Assembly: GCA_016584305.1 (NCBI GenBank)
Contig: JACEEZ010000448.1
Coordinates: forward strand, 137,501-201,500
DNA length: 64,000 nucleotides
Direction of reading: 5' to 3'
Source of the DNA: Chionoecetes opilio
Lineage: Eukaryota > Arthropoda > Malacostraca > Decapoda > Majidae
The notes beneath the pieces are model-generated. The model worked only from the letters and a program-made list of their open reading frames with translations, searched no databases and had not been told where the DNA came from. This document shows positions 1-10,942 of the stretch, piece by piece. A program made the translations under genes and the position numbers. How positions within the stretch are numbered: the stretch's first letter is position 1; every line of letters starts with the position of its first letter.

Positions 1-780
1 ATTATTATTATTATTATTATATATGGATGGAGGAAGGGAAAGGAAGGGAAAGAAAATGTAAGACTAATGAGTAGAGTAAGAGTAAATTAAAGTAAGTTTA
101 GATAGAGTAAGAGTTATTAGAGTTAGAGTAAAAAGATGGAGGAAGAGCATAGGTGTGTTAATAAGTGAACACCTTGTATATATTACCTGTATATTACCTG
201 TATTTACCTTCTTCTACAGGTAAACAATAACCAACCTGACTGGTGATAAAAAGAGATCAAGCAAACTGGAGAAAAAGGAAGAAAAACAAACTGAAACTAT
301 AAAAAGCATAAAAAAGTATCAACATCAACAAATACATTAGCGCCTGAAGCCCTGACATTGAAAAATAAGACCATTAATTAAGAGAAAAAGTATAGTCATT
401 TTAGCGAAGCGAATTTAAGAGGTAGACGATAATAATTTACAAGGAAGAGGAGGAGTACCAGAATGAAAGGGACTGAGAAAAATTTATGAAATAATCCGAA
501 ATTAGGAGACATAGGTATAAGGAAAAAAAGAACGTAAAGGAGAAAGAGGAGGAGGAGAAGGCAAAAGGCAAGGACAACTATCAGAATGAAACGGAATAAG
601 AAAAAAGTATGTTAACGAAGTAAGCCGAAATAAGTAGACAGAAGGAAAAACAAGACAAAAAAAAAGAGAGTAGAAGAGAAGGAGGAATGAGACAAGCCAC
701 CCAGCTCACCAGAAGCACCATACTGTTGGCAGCACAAGCAGGCAAGTGATGCCCACCACAACCAAAACTTGATTTATACC
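1..780. other. No gene seen; A-rich intergenic DNA with a duplicated stretch
   Basis: The window opens with a short ATT microsatellite (1-20). The rest is A/G-rich and has no convincing coding frame. Positions about 285-590 match, with many small differences, positions about 10515-10860 in the same orientation; shared landmarks are CATCAACAAATACATTAG and AATTTAAGAGGTAGACGATA. This is therefore a dispersed or duplicated non-coding segment. Confidence 0.6.
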
Positions 781-955
781 AAGACCCCAACGTATACTTT
801 CCCCCCACCCAAGCACTTATTCCCTTCTCCTCATCTACTTCTCCCTCTCCTCATCTCTCTTTCTCCTTTCTCCTCCTCATCTCTCTTCCTCCTTTCTCCT
901 CCTCCTTCTCTTCTTCTTCTCCCCCTCCTCATCTCTCTTTCTGCTTATCCTCCGG
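781..955 (+). repeat. Pyrimidine-rich simple repeat (CTCCT/TTCTCC)
   Basis: Almost pure C/T on the plus strand, with repeated blocks such as CTCATCTCTCTTTCTCC. It lies immediately upstream of the LINE. It could be a pre-existing simple repeat into which the truncated LINE inserted. No gene. Confidence 0.75.
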
Positions 956-1978
956 ATGTCATTAAGGGTTGGAAATACTGTGATAGGAGCAGATAGGTCA
1001 AGACCTTTTTCTGTCTCCTCTTACTGTCTCTATTCTAATTTTAAATCCAAAGCTGGCTGTTGCGTATATGTGCGCAATGACATCACTTGCTCTCGTGCCC
1101 ACGCCCTTGAATCTTCCGAATTTTCATCCATCTGGCTTCGACTTCAATGTCACTCTCTTACTAAATTTATCTGTGCTGTATATCTCTCACCTAACTCCTC
1201 TGACTATGTAAAATTCTTCGACTACTTAACATCAAAAGTGGAGCACATCTCATCTCATTTTCCTTTAGCTGAAATTTCCATTCTAGGGGACTTCAATGTT
1301 CACCACCAGCTTTGGCTATCATCTTCTTTCACTGACCAACCTGGTGAACAAGCCTACAACTTTTCTATCCTCCAAGACCTAGAGCAACTGGTGCAGCACC
1401 CTACCCGTATTCCTGACCGCCTTGGAGACACGCCCAACATTCTTGATCTTTTCCTGACTACTAACCCTTCTGCTTACTCTGTGAAACTATTTTCTCCGTT
1501 GGGTTCCTCCGATCACAATCTTATTTCTGTAACCTGTCCTATCGCTCCGGTACCGTCTCGGGACCCACCTAAGCGGAGGTGTTTCTGGCACTTCAACTCA
1601 GCTAAGTGGGAAGACCTAAGGCAGTACTACTCTGATTTTCCATGGAATGATTACTGCTTCCATGTCAAAGACCCATCTCTTTGTGCAGAGCGCATAACTG
1701 AGGTCATAGTCTCTGGCATGGAGGCGTACATTCCACATACTTTCTCTAATCCTAAAACCCGTCAACCTTGGTTTAACTCTGCTTGTTCTCATGCTGTCCG
1801 AGATAGAGAGGTGGCTCACAAACGGTACCGTAAGCATCCATCTCCTGAAACTCATGCCCTTTATATTTCTGCCCGCAATCATGCCAAATCTTTACTTCAA
1901 CTTACCAAAAATCTTTCATTCATAGAAAATGTCAAAATCTTTCTGAATCAAATTCCTCTCGTGACTTCTGGCATCTAG
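956..1978 (+). pseudogene. LINE endonuclease segment (5'-truncated, frameshifted from RT)
   Basis: The 340-residue frame covers most of an exonuclease-endonuclease-phosphatase domain. Visible motifs are GDFNVHH (about residue 110) and [10 protein letters not shown] (about residue 182), which are the metal-binding and catalytic SDH-type motifs of AP-like endonucleases. The N-terminal catalytic motif of the family is absent, and the first 20 or so residues look like flanking sequence, so the ATG at 956 is probably not an authentic start. After about 1915 the conserved protein continues in another frame, so the stop at 1976-1978 is a frameshift product. A single-base loss near the A/T run at 1906-1915 would explain this. 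In life the domain nicks target DNA to prime reverse transcription. Confidence 0.85.
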
Positions 1979-3824
1979 CTAATAACATCTCTAACAATTT
2001 TTCTTCTTCATCTTTCCCTCCTATGCTTCACCCAGATGGCTCCACAGCTGTCTCATCTACTTCTAAAGCTGAACTCATCGCTCAAACATTTGCTAAAAAT
2101 TCCACTCTGGCTGATGAAGGGCTTGTTCCTCTTTCTCCTCCACCCTCTGACTATATTATGCCTGTCATTAAGATCCTTCGGAATGATGTTTTCTTTGCCC
2201 TTTCTGGCCTAGATCCTCGGAAGGCTTACGGTCCTGACGGAGTCCCTCCTATTGTTCTCAAAAACTGTGCTTCTGTGCTTGCACCTTGCCTGGTCAAACT
2301 TTTCCGTCTTTATCTATCTACTTCCACCTTTCCTTCTTGCTGGAAGTTTGCTCACATCCAACCTGTTCCTAAGAAGGGTGACCGTTCTAATCCTTCAAAC
2401 TACCGTCCTATAGCTTTGACTTCCTGCCTTTCTAAAGTTTTTGAATCTATACTTCATAAGAAGATTCTTAAGCATCTATCTGCTCACAATCTTCTATCTG
2501 ATCGTCAGTACGGTTTCCGTAAAGGGCGATCTACTGGCGATCTTCTAGCTTTCCTAACTGAATCTTGGTCATCCTCCTTTAGGGGTTTCGGTGAAACTTT
2601 TGCTGTTGCCCTTGACATATCAAAAGCTTTTGATAGAGTCTGGCACACATCTTTAATTTCCAAACTACCCTCATTCGGTTTCTATCCTTCTCTCTGTACC
2701 TTCATTTTAAGTTTCCTTTCAAACCGTTCTATTGCAGCTACTGTAGACGGACATTGTTCTTCTCCTAAATCTATCAATAGTGGTGTTTCCCAGGGTTCTG
2801 TCCTATCACCCACTCTCTTTCTATTATTTATTAATGATCTTCTAAGTCTAACTCAAAGCCCTATCCACTCCTACGCTGATGATTCTACCCTGCATTTTTC
2901 AACGTCGTTTATTAGACGTCCAACTCAACAGGAACTAAGTGATTCACGGAGAGATGCCACCGAGCGCCTAACTTCTGATCTTTCTATAATTTCTGACTGG
3001 GGCAAAGCAAACCTTGTTTTGTTCAATGCCTCAAAAACCCAATTTCTTCACCTATCTACTCGACAAAACCTACCAGATAACTATCCCCTCTTCTTCAATG
3101 ACACTCAACTGTCTCCTTCTTCTACAATGAACATTCTAGGACTATCCTTTACTAAAAATCTGAACTGGAAATCTCACATCTCATCTCTTGCTAAAACAGC
3201 TTCTAAGAAGTTAGGTGTGCTGTGGCGTCTGCGTCCTTTTTTTTCTCCCTCCCAATTGCTTGCTCTCTACAGGGGCCTTATCCGCCCATGTATGGAGTAT
3301 GTCTCGCATGTTTGGGGAGGATCCACTCATACAGCTCTCCTAAACAGGGTTGAGTCAAAAGCTTTTCGTCTCATCAACTCCTCTCCTCTGACTGACTGTC
3401 TTCAATCTTTAAATCACCGCCACAATGTTGCTTCTCTTGCTCTCTTCTACCGTTATTTTCATGCTCACTGCTCTTCTGAACTTTCTAACTGCATGCCTCC
3501 CCCACTCCCGCGGCCTCGCTGCACAAGACTTTCTACTCATTCTCATCCCTATTCTGTCCATCTTCCTAATGCAAGAGTTAATCAGTATCTTTACTCTTTC
3601 ATCCCTTTCACTGGTAAACTCTGGAACTCTCTTCCTGTTTCTATTTTTCCACTTTCCTATGACTTAAATCTTTTCAAAAGAAGAGTAACAAGACACCTCC
3701 CGAACTAAATTGGCCTACCCCTCTTTTTTTATTTTATTCTCTTACTGTCTTCTTTATAGGGACTGGCAACTAAGCGGGCTTTGTGTTACCCATTTTTGTT
3801 GTGCCCTTGGCCAGTTCCTTGTGA

Positions 3825-3866
<42 letters not shown>
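1010..3866 (+). mobile_element. 5'-truncated Jockey-like non-LTR retrotransposon with poly-A tail
   Basis: The element consists of an AP-endonuclease-like segment, a reverse transcriptase, a short 3' UTR and a pure A run at about 3829-3866. Homology to the LINE family begins near position 1010, inside the endonuclease domain, so the 5' end and the start of the endonuclease are missing, as expected from incomplete target-primed reverse transcription. The protein resembles the 'RNA-directed DNA polymerase from mobile element jockey' type seen repeatedly in decapod genomes (from memory, not searched). Seen: order of domains, poly-A tail, one frameshift near 1905-1925. Inferred: a dead, relatively young copy, because the RT frame is otherwise intact. 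No target-site duplication could be fixed, because the 5' flank is simple repeat. Confidence 0.9.
2023..3708 (+). CDS. LINE reverse transcriptase (Jockey-like), 3' part of the EN-RT polyprotein
   Basis: An uninterrupted frame of 561 residues with the canonical RT blocks: PVPKKGDRSNPSNYRPI, LDISKAFDRVWH (about residue 197), GVSQGSVLSPTLF (about residue 254) and the catalytic YADD (about residue 284). A long C-terminal thumb/connection region follows, ending in a terminal motif typical of the family. Conserved sequence in this frame extends upstream to about 1921, so the ATG at 2023 is only the first methionine after the frameshift. The frame is preserved to its natural stop, which suggests recent insertion. 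Role: synthesis of cDNA from the element's own RNA at the nicked chromosomal target. It is not a host gene. Confidence 0.92.
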   Translation: MLHPDGSTAVSSTSKAELIAQTFAKNSTLADEGLVPLSPPPSDYIMPVIKILRNDVFFALSGLDPRKAYGPDGVPPIVLKNCASVLAPCLVKLFRLYLSTSTFPSCWKFAHIQPVPKKGDRSNPSNYRPIALTSCLSKVFESILHKKILKHLSAHNLLSDRQYGFRKGRSTGDLLAFLTESWSSSFRGFGETFAVALDISKAFDRVWHTSLISKLPSFGFYPSLCTFILSFLSNRSIAATVDGHCSSPKSINSGVSQGSVLSPTLFLLFINDLLSLTQSPIHSYADDSTLHFSTSFIRRPTQQELSDSRRDATERLTSDLSIISDWGKANLVLFNASKTQFLHLSTRQNLPDNYPLFFNDTQLSPSSTMNILGLSFTKNLNWKSHISSLAKTASKKLGVLWRLRPFFSPSQLLALYRGLIRPCMEYVSHVWGGSTHTALLNRVESKAFRLINSSPLTDCLQSLNHRHNVASLALFYRYFHAHCSSELSNCMPPPLPRPRCTRLSTHSHPYSVHLPNARVNQYLYSFIPFTGKLWNSLPVSIFPLSYDLNLFKRRVTRHLPN

Positions 3867-3870
<4 letters not shown>

Positions 3871-4109
3871 CTCTCCTCTCGTGTTCATACTGATTTCACC
3901 TTAAGGCGTTTTCTGCGGGGATCCTGATTGCAACCGAAAAATTTTCGGTTGCTCAAATTTCGATCCCTGTTCAACCATCCAGAAGATGATTGGCCCGACC
4001 CGCAAACATTTGTTGTTGTTGTTGTGACCGTTTGCAAACGAAAATTTTCCGGTTGCAACCAAAAATCCCCCGCAGAAAACGCCTTTAATGTGATGTGAAA
4101 TGATGACCT

Positions 4110-4110
4110 C

Positions 4111-4144
<34 letters not shown>

Positions 4145-4181
4145 GGTGGTGGTAGTGGTGGTGGTGGTGGTGGTGGTGGCT
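4110..4181 (+). repeat. (GTT)n/(GGT)n microsatellite
   Basis: GTTGTTGTT units pass into GGTGGTGGT units. Apparent His/Gln/Pro-rich open frames on both strands here are translations of the microsatellite. Confidence 0.9.
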
Positions 4182-4403
4182 CACCCAAAGAACCCCGTAA
4201 GGAATTTCTCTGTATAGGTCAACGTAGTCACGCAATTCCTCCTCCTCCACCTCCTCCTGACACTATTCTTTTATTCTTTCTGAGCCGTCGTGGGGAGATA
4301 TTTTTTATATTTTCTTTGATATTAACATTGAGGTCGGACAACTTTTCCTCGGTTGTGTTGTTAATAATGATTGTTTATATATACCTAGTGTTTATGTAAT
4401 TGA

Positions 4404-5006
4404 CTAGCCGCAAAGCCGCCCTCCGGGCGGACTTTTTGGCTAGCTCCTGTGGAGGGCTATTGGTGGGCCTTCGGCCCACCAAACACAGACTCTCCAGATA
4501 GCCCCTTCTAACTTTCCTGAAATCATGGATGTAGAAATGTATGTATTCCCCCCACCCATTCAGTCACCCATTACCCATCACCCCCCACCCATTCACTCAC
4601 CCATAACCCATCACCACACACCCATTCACTCACCCATTACCCATCACACCCCACCTATTCCCTCACCCATCACCCATCACCCCCAACCCATCACCCCCAC
4701 CCATTCACTCACCCATCACCCCACACCAATTACCCATCACCCCACCCATTCACTCATCCATTACCCATCACCCTACATCAAGGTTTCCTCAATTCTCGCA
4801 ACCCACTTTTTTTTCACAATTCTCGCTACTAGGCTACTAAAAATAAATAATAAATAAAAGTGATCGGATCATCACATAGTTGGGCTTAAAATGTTCCCCT
4901 GCTCGACCCGGTTCCAAAACTGTGCCATATGATGGGATTCCGCCACAGGGGGCGGCACCTATAGCGGACACACACACAGACACACTTTCGCTTATATTAT
5001 TATAGA
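4404..5006 (-). mobile_element. Helitron-like non-autonomous element, copy A
   Basis: Read on the minus strand, it starts with TC (5006-5005) and ends with CTAG (4407-4404). Eight bases before that end is a GC-rich hairpin (CCGCCC-GGA-GGGCGG, 4416-4430). TC...CTRR termini with a subterminal 3' hairpin and no target duplication are the classic Helitron signature. Block B has the same flanks joined directly (ATTGA|AGAAAC at 17934/17935), which defines the insert exactly. No Rep/helicase gene is present, so it is non-autonomous. The interior holds a second perfect hairpin (GGTGGGCC-TTC-GGCCCACC, near 4461-4480), a CACCCATTCACTCACCC minisatellite and a CA tract. In the element's own orientation it lies between T and T, rather than the canonical A and T. 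Confidence 0.85.
4550..4776 (-). repeat. Internal minisatellite of the Helitron-like element
   Basis: Roughly 28-bp units built from ACCCATTCACTCACCCATTA plus CCCATCACC. The same array, with different unit counts, occurs inverted at about 18262-18485 inside element copy B. Confidence 0.9.
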
Positions 5007-5256
5007 AGAAACTTGAATCGTTAGCTATTTTCCCTTTAATCCCGTTGTCCTTCAACTCTTAACTTGTAGTGGTGGGTTTTCTTATATTAATCATATTTAT
5101 TCATTGATTCTTATTTTTTGTTTGTTGTTTTGTGTATTGGAAAAAATGGGACAAAAGGAAAATAAAATGCATTGACACACACGACCTTAAAGATGTATAA
5201 GGCGGCCACACACTACTCATTAACCCTTGATTCTTTTTTCCAGTTATATATCAGTA

Positions 5257-5650
5257 ATCAGTTTCCAGTTATTCCAGTATTCCAGTAATTCCAGTATTCC
5301 AGTATTCCAGTTATTCCAGTATTCCAGTTATTCCAGTATTCCAGTATTCCAGTTATTCCAGTATTCCAGTTATTCCAGTATTCCAGTATTCCAGTTATTC
5401 CAGTATTCCAGTATTCCAGTTATTCCAGTATTCCAGTTATTCCAGTATTCCAGTATTCCAGTATTCCAGTTATTCCAGTATTCCAGTTATATCAGATATT
5501 CCAGTATTCCAGTATTCCAGTTATTCCAGTTATTCTAGTATTCCAGTTATTCCAGTATTCCAGTATTCCAGTTATATCAGATATTCCAGTATTCCAGTTA
5601 TTCCAGTATTCCAGTATTCCAGTTATTTTCAGTTTATTCCAGTATTCCAG
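5257..5650 (+). repeat. ATTCCAG satellite, copy A
   Basis: Irregular tandem array of 8-9 bp words (TATTCCAG, TTATTCCAG) that form a 17-bp compound unit. The counterpart is at 18896-19410. Apparent open frames through it are repeat translations. Confidence 0.95.
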
Positions 5651-6440
5651 TTTTTTAAAGTTTTTCCATTTTTTCCACTTTTCCCATTTTTCCATTTTCC
5701 CATTTATCGTTTTGCACCTTTTTTCCCGATCAGCAAAATTTAAGCCTTCATCACATTATTTTAAAAAAAAGGTTAAGGGGACTGAAAAACCAAAAAAATA
5801 AACTTTGAGAAATTGGGGGAAAAAAAAAAAATTTGGCCCAAAAAAAACGGGTTGTAATAAAAAATAAAAAAAAAAATTAAAAACCCTAAATAACAATACG
5901 TAAATAAAAAAACCTTCAGCCAAAAAAAAAACCATGGGGAAAATTGGAGAAAAAAAAACAAAAAAGGGCCAAAAAATAAAACCTCTCCCTTAAAAAAACC
6001 CCCCCCCGTTTTGGGGGGACTTTGTTGGGGAAGTAAAAACCGCCCCCCCCCCCAAAAAAAAGCACCCTTCAAAAAAATGAAAAGCGTTGGTAATTTGGGG
6101 GGAAAAAGGGGGGTTCAAAATTTGTACAGGTTTTTGCAAAAAAATGGGGCGAGGTTTTTACAAAAAAAAGACCGGGAAAATTTGTACCCCCCTTTTAAAC
6201 CCCCTTCCCCCCCTTTTCAGAAATCTTCCCTTTTGCATATAAAACATCTGTTTTTTTAAAGCCTTTTTTTTTTAAAATTACGAGAATTTAAAAACTTAAA
6301 TCCCAAAAATTAGTTTTGGGTGGAAAGTATACTAAACAGGTCAAAATTCTAAAAAATATTGCTTTTATTCACTGGGAAAGGAAATCTTTTAAAATGGTCC
6401 CCAAAATTTCCCAAGGGAAAATTAGGGTTCGGGGTTTGTA
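5651..6440 (+). other. Low-quality spacer of block A including a degraded TTAA MITE
   Basis: This corresponds to 19410-20020 of block B but is full of lengthened homopolymers (A, C and G runs of 8-12). Bases about 6205-6440 align by eye to the 213-bp TTAA-flanked MITE at 19808-20020; shared landmarks are GTATACTAAACAGGTCA and TATTGCTTTTATTCACT-type sequence. No gene. Open frames here should not be trusted. Confidence 0.7.
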
Positions 6441-9400
6441 AAGGGGGCTAAATAGCGGGACCCATTTGTGAACACCCGGGACCCCATTGTGAACAGAGAC
6501 CTATTGTAAAACAAAAACCTTTGGGAACACCAAACCCAAAATGAACAGCGGGACCCATTGTGAACAGAAGCCCTTTGGGCCCCCGCCCCATTGTGAACGC
6601 AAAAACCTTTTGGGAAACCGCCCCCTTTGGCGAACCCCAAAAACCCATGTAAAACACCAAACCCATTGTGAACGGGCAGCCCCATTTGAACAGTAGTTTC
6701 TTTGTGAACAGAAAGACCCATTTGAACATTTAGCCCCCATTGTGAATAGAGACCCATTGTAAAACACCAGCCCCTTTGTGAACACCCCAGACCCATTGGA
6801 AACACCAGACCCATGGGAAACAGCGGGACCTATTTAAAACAGACCCATTTGAACCCCCAAACCCATTGTGAACAAAACCCTTTGGGGAAAACCAAAACCC
6901 ATTGTGAACATTTGGGGCCCCATTGTGAAAAACCCAGACCCATTGTGAACAGTAGCCCCTTGTAAACCCAGAAAGCCCCAAATTGTGAACAGCAAAAACC
7001 CATTGTAAAACCCCAAGACCCATTGGAAAAGTAGCCCCATTGGGGAACATTTAAAAGACCCATGTAAACCCGGGCAGACCCATTGCAACAGCGGGCCCAT
7101 TGTGAACAGCGGGACCCATTTTTAGAAAACCCAAGCCCCATTGTAAAACCCAGACCCATTGTAAACACCCGCCCTTTGTAAACCCCAAAACCCTTTTGGG
7201 AAATGCAAACCCATTGTAAACAGCAGACCAATTGTAAAACGCAGACCCATTGTGAACAGAAGCCCCAAATTGGTAAACAGCGCGCCCCTTTTGTAAAAAC
7301 CCCAGCCCCAATTGTGAACAGAAAGGCCCAAAATTGTGAACACCCGACCCATTGTGAACAGCAGCCCCCAAATTGTGAACAGCAAAAACCCTTTGTAAAA
7401 CAGTAAAACCCATTGTGAAAAACCAGACCCATTTTAACACCAGACCCATTTTTAAAGACCCATTGGAACAAAAAAAACCCAATTTGAAACAGCAAAACCC
7501 TTTTGTGAAAAGCCCCCTTGTGAACAAAAAACCCATTGGGAACACCCAAAAAACCCCTTTGTGAACGGGAGCCCCATTGTGAACACCAGACCCTTTGTGA
7601 ACATTTAAAGACCTATGTGAAAAACAACCCCCATTGTGAACACCAGCCCCTTTGTGAACAGGGGGCCCCAAATTTGGGGAAACCCCCAGACCCATTGTGA
7701 GCAGCGGGAACCCATTTGAAAAGCAGCCCCTTTTGGGGAACATTTGCCCCTTTGGGAAAACATAGCCCCAATTGTGAACAGAAAACCCCCCCATTTTTGA
7801 ACACCGGGAACCCCCATTGTAAAACAGTTAGCCCCCTTTTGTGAACAGGGGACCCATTGTAAACAGCAAAACCCATTGGGGAACCCCGGGGCCCCAAATT
7901 GTGAAAACCAGATCCATTGAAAAAAGGGTAGACCCATTGTGAACAGCAGACCCATTTTGAACACCGGGGCCCCATTGTGAAACCCCGACCCTTTTTGTGA
8001 ACACCGGGACCCTTTGTAAAAACAGTAGAACCCTTTTGTAAAACAGTGGGAACCCATTGTGAAAACCCAAAACCCTTTCCCCCCCCCCCATTGTGAACAC
8101 GGGACCCATTGTGAACAGAAATACCCATTGTGAACAGCAAAAAACCCTTTCCCTTGAAAAAGGGGACCCCATTGTGAAAAAAGGGGACCCATTGTGAACA
8201 GAAGCCCCCTTGTGAACAGTGGCCCCAAATTGTAAAAACAGAAAACCCTTTTGTAAACCAGCAGACCCATTGTGAACAGCAAGACCCTTTGGGGAAATAG
8301 ACCCATTGTGAACAGCGCCCCAAAAAATTTGTAAAACACCAAAAACCCCATTGTGAAAACGAAAGCCCCCTTTGGGAAACACCGGGAAAACCCCATTTTT
8401 TAAAACAGAAAAGCCCCAATTGTGAACCCCGGGCCCCCTTTTGGGTGAAAAGAAAGCCCCCGGTGAACATTTAAGGCCCCATTGTAAAACACCAAACCCA
8501 AAAATTTTGAAAAAAAGACCCATTTTGAACAGAAAGACCCATTGTAAAAAAACCAAAGACCCATTGTAAACAGTAAAAACCCATTGGGGGAAACCCCAGC
8601 CCCATTGTGAACGGGAAACCCCCAATTGTGAACCCAGAACCCATTGTGAACAGAAAGACCCTTTTGTAAACACCGGGCCCCCTTTGGTGAACAGTAGCCC
8701 CTTTGTGAACACCAAAACCCATTGGGGAACAGTAAAAACCCCTTTGTAAAACAGTAGAACCCCATTGTGAACCCCCGACCCATTGTGAACATTTAGACCC
8801 TTTGGTGAACCCCAGACCCATTGTGAACAGTGGGCCCCCTTGGGAACAGTAGCCCCTTTGGGGAAAACACCGGGCCCCCTTTGTAAAACAGTCCCCCCAA
8901 ATTGTAAACCCAGTAGACCCATTGTGAACAGCAGCCCCATTGTGAGCACCAGACCCATTGTGAAACCCCAGATCCATTGTGAACAGTGCCCCAAAATTGT
9001 GAACATTTTAGACCCATTGTGAAACCCAGACCCTTGTGAACACCAGACCCATTGTGAACAGCAGACCCATTTTGAGCAGCAGCCCCATTGTGAACAGAGC
9101 CCCCTTGTGAACAACACCCCTTTTAAAACAGTGACCCTTTTGGAACAGCAGACCCATTGTGAGCACCAGACCCAGGGGTGAAACATAAAAAACCCTTTGG
9201 GGAAACAGTGGGACCCTTTTTGTGAACAGCAAGACCCAAAAAATTGTGAGAAACCAGCCCCATTGGAACACCAGAACCCATTGTAAAAAAGTGAACCCAT
9301 TTTTGAACAGAGACCCAGGTAAACACCGGGAACCCATTGTGAACACCAGCCCATTGTAAAAACCCCAGACCCATTTTTGAGAGCAGGAACCCATTGTAAA

Positions 9401-10290
9401 AAGTAAAACCCTTTTTGTGAACAAAAAGCCCATTGTGAACACCCAAACCCCAAATTGGGGAACACCAGCCCCTTTGTAAAAAGGGTAGCCCCCCATTTTT
9501 GTAAAAAAAATTTTAAAACCCATTGGGAACAGTAGAAACCCTTTGGAAAAACAACACCCCTTGGGAAACATAGACCCTTTGGGGAAAAACAGTAGACCCA
9601 TTGTGAACAGTTAGACCCTTTGTGAAACACCAGCCCCTTTGGGGAAAACACCAGACCCATTCGTAAAACCAGCAGACCCTTTGGTAAAGCAGCGGGCCCC
9701 AATTGGGGAACAAAAAAGGCCCATTGTGAAACAGCAAAAACCCCATTTTTTGCCCCCCAAACCCCAAGACCCATTGGGGAAAACCGGGGACCCATTTTGT
9801 GAACACCAAAGGACCCATTGTGAAACATTTTAGACCCATTGTGAACAGCAAAAAAACCCAAAATTTGTGAAAACATTAGCCCCAAAATTTTGTAAAAACA
9901 GTAGACCCATTGTGAAAACCAGAACCATTTTTGGAGCAGCAGACCCTTTGTAAAACAGCAAAAACCCATTGGAAAGGGGAAAGGAAACCCCCAAATGTAA
10001 AACCCCCAAAAAAAGTCTCTTTGTGAACAGAAAGACCCATTGTGAACAGGGAACCCCATTGTGAACCCCAGACTCATGTGAACAGAGACCCATTTTTTAA
10101 AACAGTAGACCTTTTGTAAAAAACCAGCCCCATTGTAAAACACCGGGACCCATTGTGAACGGGACCCATTTTGAACCCCCGGGCCCCCATTGTGAACAGT
10201 AGCCCCATTGTGAACAGCGGGACCCTTTGTGAACCCCCGGGAACCATTGTAAAACACCAGCCCCATGTAAAACACCAAAACCCATTGTGT
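6441..10290 (+). repeat. 18-bp minisatellite array A (AGACCCATTGTGAACAGC), noisy
   Basis: Tandem units of AGACCCATTGTGAACAGC and its ACC/AGT variants, heavily corrupted relative to the clean arrays at 20021-21617 and 22183-24313. Recurrent changes are GACCC to GCCCC, CAGCAGACC to CAGCGGGACC, and inserted A or C. Because the unit length is a multiple of 3 and lacks stops in most frames, very long open frames (up to 816 codons on the minus strand) arise. They are not genes. Confidence 0.93.
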
Positions 10291-10514
10291 TTTAAAACCG
10301 GGGGGGGGGGGGAAAGTGGGGGGTGGTTTGGGGGGGGTGGTGGTTGGGGGGTTGGTGGTGGGGCCCGGTTTTGGTGGGGGAAAGGGGGGGTTTAATCAAA
10401 AAAGGGGAAAAAAAATTAACTTTCGTTTTTGGGGTTTTTAGCGATTGATGTGACGCTATGCGCCCCCTCACACAAAACCACACACACACCACACACACAC
10501 ACACCACACACACA
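10291..10514 (+). other. G-rich low-complexity stretch and CA microsatellite
   Basis: Positions 10298-10395 are almost pure G/T, with G runs up to 12, probably a collapsed or mis-called repeat. An ACACACAC tract follows at 10472-10516. No gene is visible. Confidence 0.7.
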
Positions 10515-10860
10515 AAACTGAAAGTCTAAAAAGCTTTAAAAAAAATATAAAACATCAACAAACAATACATTAGCCCCTTTAAAAACCCAAAGTAGAAAAA
10601 TAAGCCCTTTAAAGAAAAAGTATAGTTAATTTTAGCGAAACAAATTTAAGAGGTAGACGATAAAAATTTTAAAGGGAAAAAGGAGAAGGAGGAGGAAGGG
10701 GAAAGGAAGTACTAGGTAAAAGGGACTGAGAAAAATTAATGAAAAAATCCGAAATTAGGGACAAAAGGTAAAAGGGAAAAAAAAAGAACGAAAAAGGAAA
10801 AAATTAAAGGAGAAAAGCGGAGGAGGAAAAGGGCCCAAAAAGGCAAGAACAATACGGGGA
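10515..10860 (+). repeat. Second copy of the 285-590 non-coding segment
   Basis: Same orientation as 285-590, sharing CATCAACAAACAATACATTAG-like and AATTTAAGAGGTAGACGATA landmarks, with extra A/G bases typical of the noisy zone. It follows block A, while the first copy precedes the LINE, so a duplication larger than block A is possible. Confidence 0.75.
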
Positions 10861-10863
10861 ATG

Positions 10864-10942
10864 GGGGTACTCCGTAGTGTAAGGGGTTAGAAAACCGCTC
10901 GGTCTCAAACCGGGGAATTTCCCGGGTCGTTCCCCCGGGGGC
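10864..10942 (+). other. tRNA-like sequence, possible SINE head
   Basis: The stretch contains TCCGTAGTGTAAGGGGTTAG, which resembles a pol III A box. It is followed about 35 nt later by CCCGGGTCGTTCCCCCGG, which resembles a B box/T-arm, and the intervening CGCTCGGTCTCAAACCGG resembles an anticodon stem-loop. Several bases look inserted, as elsewhere in this noisy zone, so no clean cloverleaf can be drawn. It is either a corrupted tRNA gene or a tRNA-derived SINE. Low confidence. Confidence 0.35.

Larger units (their letters stand above)
4236..10290 (+). repeat. Duplicated block, copy A
   Basis: This block matches 17755-21617 in the same order: CTCC-rich lead and GAGCCGTCGTGGGGA spacer (4240-4403), GAAACTTGAATCGTTAG spacer (about 5007-5086), TAATCATATTTATTCATTG spacer (5087-5256), ATTCCAG satellite, degraded spacer, TTAA MITE, and the 18-bp minisatellite. 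The two copies differ in the position and orientation of a Helitron-like insert. From about 5650 onward copy A is very noisy compared with copy B. Confidence 0.88.

Noticed and set aside
6422..10285. Very long minus-strand open frames (up to 816 codons) rich in Phe, Trp, Gly, Ser
   Set aside because: They are translations of the noisy 18-bp minisatellite, with no domain, start context or splice support.
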